From the NCBI GenBank assembly GCA_021775655.1, contig JAJFHK010000280.1, positions 1-7,453 on the forward strand: DNA of 7,453 nucleotides. Direction: 5' to 3'. The translations under genes were made by a program, and so were the position numbers. The notes under the pieces were generated by a model. That model did not search any database and was not told where the DNA came from. It was given only the letters and a program-made list of their open reading frames with translations. Below, one piece after another: positions 1-5,701 of the stretch (its first letter is position 1; each line of letters begins with the position of its first letter). This stretch comes from Filomicrobium sp. GTDB taxonomy: Bacteria; Pseudomonadota; Alphaproteobacteria; Rhizobiales; Hyphomicrobiaceae.

Positions 1-120
1 TGGCTTGCTTCGCATGGTCGTGAAACGGTATTCGGTCATTTTCTCAGCGACGATGAGCGCCGCGAATTCGTCGAAGCGCTGAAATCGGCGCTGAACTCGG
101 TGCGGACAGCTCCTGGTTGA
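1..120 (+). CDS. C-terminal end of a DUF2244-like protein (5' part outside window)
   Basis: The frame is open from the first base of the window and ends at TGA 118-120, giving 39 residues that begin WLASHGRETVFGHFLSDDER. The pattern of a short strand (WLASHGRE), a glycine-containing turn with FL, then a charged helix (DDERREFVEALKSAL) resembles the C-terminus of DUF2244 proteins, alphaproteobacterial integral membrane proteins of unknown function. In that family the membrane segments lie upstream, outside this window. Family membership is recognised from memory of the pattern and rests on only 39 residues. The function is unknown. It lies 124 bp upstream of, and on the same strand as, the alkyltransferase-regulator gene, so co-transcription is possible but not shown. 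Confidence 0.65.
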   Translation, partial: WLASHGRETVFGHFLSDDERREFVEALKSALNSVRTAPG

Positions 121-169
121 ATTGTGAAGAATTGAAGCAACGTGTGGCTAAGGTCGCGATTGTGCAAGA

Positions 170-184
170 AACGGGTCGCCCGTT
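170..184. repeat. Short perfect inverted repeat between two + strand genes
   Basis: Six-base arms AACGGG (170-175) and CCCGTT (179-184) flank the loop TCG. It lies 50 bp after the DUF2244-like stop codon and 60 bp before the start of the alkyltransferase-regulator gene. No T-tract follows, so it is not a canonical intrinsic terminator. It could be an operator, a weak hairpin or chance. Nothing else in the 121-244 gap looks like a convincing promoter. Confidence 0.3.
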
Positions 185-244
185 GCCAACATGGCTGCGA
201 ATAAAGTGCCGTGGGCGAATCAGTGAAATTGCACGGATGGCGGC

Positions 245-1171
245 ATGAGTGAGATCACAGAAATTGTTGGGTCCAGTGCGCCGGAAAATGACTTTCGGGC
301 TTCGAGACACGACAAGGACTATCAAACCATTCGACGTGCGATTGCTTTTCTGCGTGAGCAGGCTGATGGCCGGCTAGAGCCACCAGATCTCGACGACCTT
401 GCGAGTCATCTTGGCATGTCGCCCTCGCACTGCCAGCGATTGTTCAAGCGATGGTGCGGATTATCACCGAAGGATTTTTGCGCGGCGATTGCTATTGACC
501 GCGCGCGCGGTTTATTGAAGCGCAGTGCAAGTGTGCTCGAGGCTGCGCATTCTTCCGGATTGTCTGGGGCGGGGCGGTTGCACGATCTCTTTGTAACGCA
601 TGAGGCTATGACACCTGGCGACTACAAAAGACGTGGTGAAGGACTTTCGATGAGTTGGGGTGCTCACCACACGCCATTCGGCGTTGCGGTAGCTGTCGCG
701 ACGATGCGTGGGTTGGCGGGGCTGGCATTCGTCGATGAGGACAAGGGCCAAACGGTCGCCGATGCCCTGGCTGATCTCAGAGGCCGCTGGCCATTGGCCG
801 ACTTGCGCGAAAACCCGCAAGCGACCCTGCCCTATATCGACACCATTTTCGATCCGTCACGTTGGAGCGAGGCGCAGCCGGTCAGGCTGGTCATGATCGG
901 CACGGAATGGGATGTGAAGGTCTGGCAAACGCTTCTTAAGATTCCGATGGGGCACGCTGTCAGTTACCGCGACATTGCAAAGCGCGTGTGCACGCCAAAG
1001 GCCGCTCGGGCGGTTGGTACTTCAGTTGGTAGAAATCCACTGTCATTCGTAGTGCCATGCCATCGGGTGTTGCGTGCCGATGGCGGGCTCGGCGGCTATC
1101 ATTGGGGTGTTACTCGGAAACTTGCGCTGATTGGCTGGGAGGCTGGGCAAGTGGGTGATGATAGCGGTTAG
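245..1171 (+). CDS. AraC-type HTH / methylated-DNA-protein-cysteine methyltransferase fusion
   Basis: This protein of 308 residues combines two halves of the Ada architecture. Residues about 25-132 form an AraC-type DNA-binding domain; the first helix-turn-helix is clear (DLASHLGMSPSHCQRLFK, 51-68), the second is less typical. Residues about 140-302 are an O6-alkylguanine-DNA alkyltransferase: the recognition helix ARAVGTSVGRNP (254-265, with the arginine-finger position R255), the active site PCHRV (271-275, acceptor C272) and the closing GLGGYHWG stretch (281-288). By family knowledge C272 accepts the alkyl group from O6-methylguanine in a single suicidal transfer. The N-terminal Ada zinc domain, which senses methylphosphotriesters through four cysteines, is absent: the first 25 residues contain no cysteine. 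Repair is therefore well supported, but Ada-style self-activation is not. The ATG at 245 is preceded only by a weak purine-rich stretch. The gene converges on the SulP gene with 37 bp between stop codons. Confidence 0.92.
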   Translation: MSEITEIVGSSAPENDFRASRHDKDYQTIRRAIAFLREQADGRLEPPDLDDLASHLGMSPSHCQRLFKRWCGLSPKDFCAAIAIDRARGLLKRSASVLEAAHSSGLSGAGRLHDLFVTHEAMTPGDYKRRGEGLSMSWGAHHTPFGVAVAVATMRGLAGLAFVDEDKGQTVADALADLRGRWPLADLRENPQATLPYIDTIFDPSRWSEAQPVRLVMIGTEWDVKVWQTLLKIPMGHAVSYRDIAKRVCTPKAARAVGTSVGRNPLSFVVPCHRVLRADGGLGGYHWGVTRKLALIGWEAGQVGDDSG

Positions 1172-1208
1172 TGGAAAGAAACTGCCGGCAGAGTCCGGGC
1201 GGCTTAAC

Positions 1209-2840
1209 TCATTGGTCTGCCGATTGACTTAGCGAAGCGTTGGCTGCGCGTATCGCGCCCAATCGAGTGCTGAAGATATTCTCCGTGGGAATGCGTTTGA
1301 GAACGTCGAGCTTTTTAAGTGTTTCGGCAGCCGGCCCCGAGAGGCCGCAGACATATACTCCCTCTAATTCATTTTCTGCCGAATCCAGAAACGACTCGAT
1401 TGAAAGTGCTGCGCTCGTATCGACATGGGCGGCTTCGGTGAAGTCGAAGATCGCAACTCTATGTCCCGATATGCCTGCGCCGACGCGCTGTATCAATTCG
1501 CGTGCGGAGGCATACGAGAAGCGTCCGCGCAGGCCGATCAGAGCAATGCCGCCGTTGAAGCTTTGCAGGGCCTGGCGTTCTTCGACGCTGAGGTGATCTT
1601 GGTTTTCAGGTAGCGCGAGTTGAGTTACGCCTTTGAGTTCCTCGGTTTCCATCCAACGGGCCGTTATGAAGCCCGCCAAAATCAATCCGACCGCGACTGC
1701 AGTAATGAGATCGACGAACACCGTCAGGACCAAGGTCACCAACATCACGAAGAGCTTGTCGCGGGGGGCAGAGCGGATGCGCTTGAGGTATTGCCAGTCG
1801 ATGATGTCCCAACCGACCTTCACGAGTATTCCCGCCAGGGCTGCGTGCGGGATTTGTTCAGCAATCGGGCCAAGACCGAGAACCAGCATCAGAAGTATGA
1901 CGGAGTGAAGGGCACCTGAAAGCCATGTGCGTCCTCCTGCGCGGACGTTGATAACGGTGCGCATTGTCGCGCCGGCACCTGGGATGCCGCCTATCAGTCC
2001 GGCAATAGTGTTGCCAATTCCCTGGCCGATCAGCTCCCGGTTTGAGTTGTGGCGGGTCCGGGTAATCGAGTCCGCGACGAGCGATGTCAGGAGGCTATCG
2101 ATTGATCCTAGCAATGCGAGGATCAGGGCAGGCTGGACGATGGCCGGCAGGTTGGTAAGGTCGACTGTGGGCAGATAGAATTGCGGCAGGCCGGTCGGAA
2201 CGGTGCCGATTTTCGGAGCAGCCGTGAACACGAAATACGCTGCGAATGTCCCGGCGATAAGTGCTGCGAGTGGTGAGGGGAGAATGCGGGCAATGCGGGC
2301 TGGCCAGAAGATCATGATTCCGAGCGACAATGCTGCGATCGCAAGGGCGTGCATGTTGGTATGCTGAAGTGCTTGCGGCCAGCCCATGATAGCGTTAAGC
2401 GGGCCACCGCCTACCGTTGGACTTCCAAGAAACGGCAGGGTTTGGATCAAGATGATGATGACGCCGACGCCGGACATGAACCCCGAGACGACCGTGTACG
2501 GTGTGTAAGAGACGTAGCGACCGATACGTGTGATGCCAAATGCAATCTGCATCAGGCCGCCGAGACTAACGATGGCGAAGGCTTGGGGAAGATTATCGGC
2601 AAACTGTGCGACGACGGCTGCCATAACGACGGTCATGGGACCCGTCGGGCCTGATACCTGGCTTGGCGTTCCGCCAAAGACCGCGGCGAAGAAGCCCACT
2701 GCAATCGCACCGTAGAGTCCGCCAATTGGCCCGACGCCTGAAGCGACGCCGAAGGCGAGCGCTAGTGGCAAAGCAACGACAGCGGCTGTTATGCCGCCGT
2801 AAATGTCTCCCAGCACTTCGTTTTTCGCCGGGCTTGCCAT
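1209..2840 (-). CDS. SulP-family anion transporter, BicA-like, with STAS domain
   Basis: This is an inner-membrane transporter of 543 residues, normal for bacterial SulP proteins. The hydrophobic transport domain spans about residues 10-395 and includes the family stretches LPLALAFGVASG (24-35), GPTGPMTVVM (64-73), FMSGVG (121-126), SIDSLLTSLVADS (246-258), NRELIGQGIGN (267-277) and GAGATM (288-293). A cytoplasmic STAS domain follows (about 428-532), with VDTSAA at 473-478 in the usual helix-cap position. These stretches closely match, from memory, cyanobacterial BicA, a sodium-dependent bicarbonate importer. D248, T252, T66 and A291-T292 sit where BicA has its Na+ and bicarbonate ligands. 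Sulfate or another anion remains possible. The ATG at 2838-2840 has no clear Shine-Dalgarno, but an in-frame TAA eight codons upstream (2862-2864) and no intervening start codon fix it. It lies 50 bp behind leuD and is probably co-transcribed with it. Confidence 0.93.
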   Translation of the reverse strand: MASPAKNEVLGDIYGGITAAVVALPLALAFGVASGVGPIGGLYGAIAVGFFAAVFGGTPSQVSGPTGPMTVVMAAVVAQFADNLPQAFAIVSLGGLMQIAFGITRIGRYVSYTPYTVVSGFMSGVGVIIILIQTLPFLGSPTVGGGPLNAIMGWPQALQHTNMHALAIAALSLGIMIFWPARIARILPSPLAALIAGTFAAYFVFTAAPKIGTVPTGLPQFYLPTVDLTNLPAIVQPALILALLGSIDSLLTSLVADSITRTRHNSNRELIGQGIGNTIAGLIGGIPGAGATMRTVINVRAGGRTWLSGALHSVILLMLVLGLGPIAEQIPHAALAGILVKVGWDIIDWQYLKRIRSAPRDKLFVMLVTLVLTVFVDLITAVAVGLILAGFITARWMETEELKGVTQLALPENQDHLSVEERQALQSFNGGIALIGLRGRFSYASARELIQRVGAGISGHRVAIFDFTEAAHVDTSAALSIESFLDSAENELEGVYVCGLSGPAAETLKKLDVLKRIPTENIFSTRLGAIRAANASLSQSADQ

Positions 2841-2890
2841 GATCTGCGCATCGCGATCCGTTTAGTTGATGGGCCCGCTCATTAAATGAC

Positions 2891-3496
2891 TCATGCCCAC
2901 GGACGGTTGGTGGTAGCCTGCTTCTCGAAGGTGTCGATTTTGTCGGTCTTCTCTAGTGTGAGGCCGATGTTGTCTAATCCGTTCATGAGGCAATGTTTGC
3001 GGAAGGGGTCGATATCGAAGGTGATGACGCCGCCGTCGGGTCCGCGGATTTCTTGGGATTCCAGGTCGACGGTGACGGTGGCGTTAGCGCCGCGTTGTGC
3101 GTCGTCCATCAGTTTATCGACATCCTCTTGGGGAAGGCGGATCGGCAGGATGCCGTTTTGAAAACAGTTGTTGTAGAAAATGTCTGCGAAGTCTGGTGCG
3201 ATGACACAGCGGATGCCAAAATCCAACAGTGCCCACGGCGCATGCTCGCGAGATGAACCGCAACCGAAATTATCGCCGGCAACCAGAATCTCCGCCTTGC
3301 GATAGGCGGGCTTGTTGAGGACGAAGTCCGGGTTTTCTTTGCCGCCTTGATCGTAGCGCATCTCGAAGAACAAGGATTTGCCGAGACCGGACCGCAGTAT
3401 CGTTTTCAAAAACTGCTTCGGGATGATCATGTCGGTATCGACGTTGCGGATTGGCAGAGGGGCGGCGACACCGGTCAGCGTCGTAAACTTTTCCAT
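2891..3496 (-). CDS. leuD: 3-isopropylmalate dehydratase small subunit
   Basis: LeuD is the small, swivelling subunit of isopropylmalate isomerase. With LeuC, which carries the 4Fe-4S cluster, it converts 2-isopropylmalate to 3-isopropylmalate in cytosolic leucine biosynthesis. The 201 residues match the usual length. The signature stretches are all present: [10 protein letters not shown] (18-27), [17 protein letters not shown] (74-90, the substrate-binding loop) and [16 protein letters not shown] (103-118), followed by the C-terminal [19 protein letters not shown] (163-181). The ATG is supported by a GGGAG Shine-Dalgarno seven bases upstream. No leuC or leuB lies in the window; in many alphaproteobacteria leuC is elsewhere and leuB lies downstream of leuD, but here a SulP transporter follows. 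A helical protein gene lies 48 bp upstream on the same strand. Confidence 0.97.
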   Translation of the reverse strand: MEKFTTLTGVAAPLPIRNVDTDMIIPKQFLKTILRSGLGKSLFFEMRYDQGGKENPDFVLNKPAYRKAEILVAGDNFGCGSSREHAPWALLDFGIRCVIAPDFADIFYNNCFQNGILPIRLPQEDVDKLMDDAQRGANATVTVDLESQEIRGPDGGVITFDIDPFRKHCLMNGLDNIGLTLEKTDKIDTFEKQATTNRPWA

Positions 3497-3503
3497 GTCT
3501 GGT

Positions 3504-3508
3504 CTCCC
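3504..3508 (-). promoter_or_regulatory. Shine-Dalgarno of leuD
   Basis: On the minus strand GGGAG is followed by seven bases and then the leuD ATG. This supports the 201-residue start. Confidence 0.6.
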
Positions 3509-3544
3509 GAGAAGGTGCCCCGTTTGCGAGGCCCTGGCGTGTTG

Positions 3545-4012
3545 TCAAACCCGCATTCCGTCGGACAGAGCGCGGAAGTAGCCTTCGGCGGCGTAGAGAT
3601 CTTCGATACGGAGCTGGTCGGCGTCGGGCTGCTGACGTGTCAGTCCGCTAAGTGCGCCATGATCGAGTGTTTCGAGACGTCTTTTAACGCCAGCAAGGCG
3701 GCGTCCGTCAAGGCGGTGCTCAAGAACGTCGACCATTGTGGCGACGTATCCGTGGATGCGGCCGAGTTCGCGGCTGGCGGCCCGGCGGGCTGTACGTATG
3801 GCAGGAGTGGTATAAGAGCCGCTTGAAGCGCCTTGCACGGACTGAATTTGCAATAGAGCGTCGGCAGCGCGCGCCAATGTATCGGCTATCGCCTCGGCGT
3901 AGGCAGCGATGCGCTGGCGCCGCTCTGGTTCGATCTCGGACATCGCGTCGATCCAGCGATGAATAACTTCCGCTAGGCTTAGGAGTTTTCTTGCAACGTC
4001 CGCCCACCGCAT
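3545..4012 (-). CDS. Hypothetical helical protein upstream of leuD
   Basis: I do not recognise this family. From the chosen ATG (4010-4012) it has 155 residues, starting MRWADVARKLLSLAEVIHRW. It is predicted to be almost wholly alpha-helical, with amphipathic runs rich in Ala, Arg, Leu, Glu and Asp, no signal peptide, no membrane segment and no cysteine. Two long helices are suggested (about 3-60, then 75-110) and a conserved-looking tail DADQLRIEDLYAAEGYFRAL. The ATG has GGGAAG seven bases upstream. An alternative TTG at 4028-4030 would add six residues (161 in all) but has a poorer ribosome site. The frame is long and has ordinary coding character, and it sits 48 bp before leuD on the same strand, so it is probably real and co-transcribed. 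Overlapping open frames on both strands (3347-3826 +, 3720-4100 -) look like shadows. A helical-bundle binding or regulatory role would be a guess. Confidence 0.7.
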   Translation of the reverse strand: MRWADVARKLLSLAEVIHRWIDAMSEIEPERRQRIAAYAEAIADTLARAADALLQIQSVQGASSGSYTTPAIRTARRAASRELGRIHGYVATMVDVLEHRLDGRRLAGVKRRLETLDHGALSGLTRQQPDADQLRIEDLYAAEGYFRALSDGMRV

Positions 4013-4034
4013 CGCGATGCTTCCCGCCAATTCG

Positions 4035-4059
4035 CTCGTTAGCGGACGAGTCTAACGAG
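4035..4059. repeat. Inverted repeat with 8-base arms
   Basis: Perfect arms CTCGTTAG (4035-4042) and CTAACGAG (4052-4059) flank a nine-base loop. The repeat lies just upstream of the helical protein gene, inside the 97-bp gap after the HECGH gene. There is no T-tract on the minus strand after it, so it does not look like a standard intrinsic terminator. An operator or a 5' leader hairpin would fit the position. A second dyad starts 14 bases further along. Confidence 0.5.
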
Positions 4060-4072
4060 AGTTCGGCGAGCG

Positions 4073-4098
4073 GGGATAAGCAGAAATCTGCTATTCCC
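4073..4098. repeat. Imperfect 26-base dyad
   Basis: The arms are GGGA-TA-AGCAGA (4073-4084) and TCTGCT-AT-TCCC (4087-4098), separated by AA. Ten of the twelve positions in each arm pair; the unpaired TA/AT step forms a small internal loop. It lies 12 bases after the stop codon of the HECGH gene on the minus strand. The sequence that follows on that strand is GC-rich, not T-rich, so Rho-independent termination is doubtful. It may stabilise the 3' end of the upstream message or bind a dimeric regulator. Confidence 0.5.
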
Positions 4099-4109
4099 AA
4101 TGACAGGCT

Positions 4110-4640
4110 TTAGCGGACGGACGGGTCCGCGTAACAGCGTCGCATGTATTCGCAGCGATGCGAACCACCCAGGTGCATCATGTCGCCCTTAGCTGGTGCA
4201 ATGAAGGTGCAAACTTGATCGAGGCCGTCCTGAGACAGCCAGCCATATCGGCGGCCGCGTTGAACAGCAAAGCAGTCAGCGGTCTCCTCATCGGGGCCGC
4301 GGAACTGGTGACCGCATTCGTGAGCGTAGATCCACTTCTTTACCGGCGTCGAAACCCTTTGCAGTAACTTGGGATTCATAATGAGAAAGCCGGGATATGC
4401 GGCGCCATAGTCATCGAGGTTGGGATCGAGGACGGTCGGGCGAGTTCCGCACCGCTGGGTGTCACCGTCAAGCTTCAGGCCGCCGACGGGCAAGATCTTC
4501 GCATCACCGCCAACATAGGCGACATACTCTTCTGGGGTCGGTGGATTTTCGGCTTTGGCGGGGAAACTGTCCATTGAAAGAGCTAAGGCCAGGCCAACGG
4601 CGACAACAGCCATACGCGCTGGAAGCGTGGTAAATAGCAT
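4110..4640 (-). CDS. Secreted HExxH-motif protein, putative zinc metallopeptidase
   Basis: The protein has 176 residues. An N-terminal signal peptide is clear: a basic start, a hydrophobic core VVAVGLALALSM (12-23) and an AKA cleavage site at 28-30, predicting a mature periplasmic or secreted protein of about 146 residues. The mature part contains HECGH (107-111), the zinc-binding pattern of gluzincin-type peptidases, followed by EETADCFA (118-125), which resembles the ExxAD third-ligand segment of several metallopeptidases but lies unusually close, only seven residues after the second histidine. Six cysteines (64, 109, 123, 144, 163, 169) are all in the mature part and could form disulfides. 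I cannot name the family; peptidase activity is inferred from the motif alone and no substrate is indicated. The ATG has AGGGG five bases upstream. It is flanked by 190 bp and 97 bp of non-coding sequence, so it may be a separate transcription unit. Confidence 0.8.
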   Translation of the reverse strand: MLFTTLPARMAVVAVGLALALSMDSFPAKAENPPTPEEYVAYVGGDAKILPVGGLKLDGDTQRCGTRPTVLDPNLDDYGAAYPGFLIMNPKLLQRVSTPVKKWIYAHECGHQFRGPDEETADCFAVQRGRRYGWLSQDGLDQVCTFIAPAKGDMMHLGGSHRCEYMRRCYADPSVR

Positions 4641-4830
4641 TCTTGCCCCTAAATTCCCTGCGGCCGTTAGCTTCTGACTAGTTGTCTGGACGAAGCTCGA
4701 AGTGCTTCATGCTGGCCTGAATTGCTTTTGGATTCAAGCCTCATGCAACATTTAAGATCATAAGCATCTGATTTCTCTCGCGTTTTCATCGGTGCATATC
4801 TTAGCGAATAGCCAGATCGGTCAATTGAAG
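4641..4830. other. Non-coding gap between methyltransferase and HECGH genes
   Basis: These 190 bases are more AT-rich than the flanking genes and presumably hold the promoter of the HECGH gene, but I could not find a -35/-10 pair worth naming. Only a small five-base dyad (GAAGC/GCTTC, about 4692-4708) is visible, and no T-tailed hairpin marks the end of the methyltransferase gene. A 111-codon open frame crossing 4667-5002 on the minus strand overlaps the methyltransferase gene by about 170 bases and is judged spurious. Confidence 0.5.
4646..4650 (-). promoter_or_regulatory. Shine-Dalgarno of the HECGH protein gene
   Basis: AGGGG on the minus strand lies five bases before the ATG at 4638-4640. 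It supports the start that carries the signal peptide. Confidence 0.6.
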
Positions 4831-5637
4831 TCAGGATTTCTTGCCAGATCGAGTGGCAACGAAGATTACCTCGCGAAGAGTCAATTGCGGTTCGCCATCG
4901 ATATCTCTCGGCTTCAAGAATGCCGATAGGTGCGATGAGGATTCTATGATTTCTCGCAACTGCGCAACAGTATCGGCTGAGCAGTGCATGCGTTCGACCC
5001 AAGGTTGAAAGGCCATTTCCTTTTCCATCGTCTCTTCGTCTCGAAGTGCAAAATCATTACGTTGGAAGATGTTTCGCCATTCGGTGGCGCTCAAGGCGCG
5101 TGCATGGCTTGGGTCGCGCAGGCGTTCAAACTTGTTGTAGGCGTCGGCAGCCTCATGTTCCTCGCTTGCCGGCAAACCTGGAAAATTTTGTGCATCGGGC
5201 GTGACGTTATCGACCACTGCAAGTACGCCGCCCGGCCTAAGTACACTGCGGGCTGATAAAACGAAGCGCTCGATATCTTCAAAATGGTGAGCGGCGAGCC
5301 GGCAGGTAACAAGATCGAAGCTCTCGGTTTCGAATGGCAGGCTTTGCGCCTCTGCTGTTGCCGTTGAAAGGTTGGCCAGTTCACGCTCATTGGCAAGCGC
5401 GCGCGTCTCTGCAAGCATCTCGTCTGTAATATCGCTTGCGACGACGTTGGCGACGAGCGGGGCGAAAATAGCAGCCGTGTGACCGGCCCCGGTTGCGACA
5501 TCGAGTACGCGCCATTTCGAACTTGGTGCGACTAGTTCAACCAGGCGGGCAAGGCTGGCACCGCTGCGGTGGACTTCACATTCCGCATAAGCACGCGCGG
5601 AGGGGCCAAACTGCTGCTCAATAAGGGTTTTCGACAT
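4831..5637 (-). CDS. Class I SAM-dependent methyltransferase
   Basis: This 268-residue cytosolic protein has the Rossmann-type methyltransferase fold of the UbiE/Methyltransf_11 group. The SAM-binding motif I is VLDVATGAGH (44-53), an acidic residue ends strand 2 (D69 in VVASDI), the next motif is LPFETESFDLVTCR (100-113), followed by LAAHHFEDI and by LRPGGVLAVVDN (133-144). The substrate is not shown by the sequence; proteins of this type methylate small molecules, quinone precursors or lipids, and I would not assign it to UbiE itself. The ATG at 5635-5637 has AGGA six bases upstream and leaves 64 bp after the guanylyltransferase gene. A longer frame starting at 5739 would add 34 residues, overlap that gene and lack family resemblance, so it was rejected. 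The 64-bp spacing suggests possible co-transcription with the guanylyltransferase. Confidence 0.88.
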   Translation of the reverse strand: MSKTLIEQQFGPSARAYAECEVHRSGASLARLVELVAPSSKWRVLDVATGAGHTAAIFAPLVANVVASDITDEMLAETRALANERELANLSTATAEAQSLPFETESFDLVTCRLAAHHFEDIERFVLSARSVLRPGGVLAVVDNVTPDAQNFPGLPASEEHEAADAYNKFERLRDPSHARALSATEWRNIFQRNDFALRDEETMEKEMAFQPWVERMHCSADTVAQLREIIESSSHLSAFLKPRDIDGEPQLTLREVIFVATRSGKKS

Positions 5638-5643
5638 GGATTT

Positions 5644-5647
5644 TCCT
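5644..5647 (-). promoter_or_regulatory. Shine-Dalgarno deciding the methyltransferase start
   Basis: AGGA (followed by AAATCC) stands six bases before the ATG at 5635-5637. It favours the 268-residue form over the 302-residue form that would begin inside the neighbouring gene. Confidence 0.6.
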
Positions 5648-5701
5648 GGGCCGGAGTTGTTGCGACTGGTGGCGATAGCCTTTGTCCCTGCCTCGTTGCA
5701 G

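Noticed and set aside
128..140. AAT-TGAA-GCAA resembling the A and B boxes of an Ada site
   Set aside because: The spacing is four bases instead of six, and the encoded protein lacks the Ada N-terminal domain that recognises those boxes.
1172..1208. Palindrome CTGCCGGCAG (1182-1191) between the convergent genes as a bidirectional terminator
   Set aside because: It has no loop and no T-tract on either side, so a terminator is not supported.
2862..2882. Six-codon mini-frame (ATG AGC GGG CCC ATC AAC TAA) on the minus strand between leuD and the SulP gene
   Set aside because: It is too short, has no ribosome site and contains no regulatory codon run; most likely chance.
3347..3826. 159-codon open frame on the + strand
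   Set aside because: It overlaps leuD and the helical protein gene antisense, has no family resemblance and no clear ribosome site; it is a shadow of the minus-strand genes.
3720..4100. 126-codon open frame on the minus strand
   Set aside because: It competes with the 3545-4012 gene in another frame; its composition (dense Arg, Ser, Cys) looks like frame-shifted GC-rich coding DNA.
4667..5002. 111-codon minus-strand open frame crossing the methyltransferase 3' end
   Set aside because: It overlaps the methyltransferase by about 170 bases and has no recognisable domain or ribosome site.
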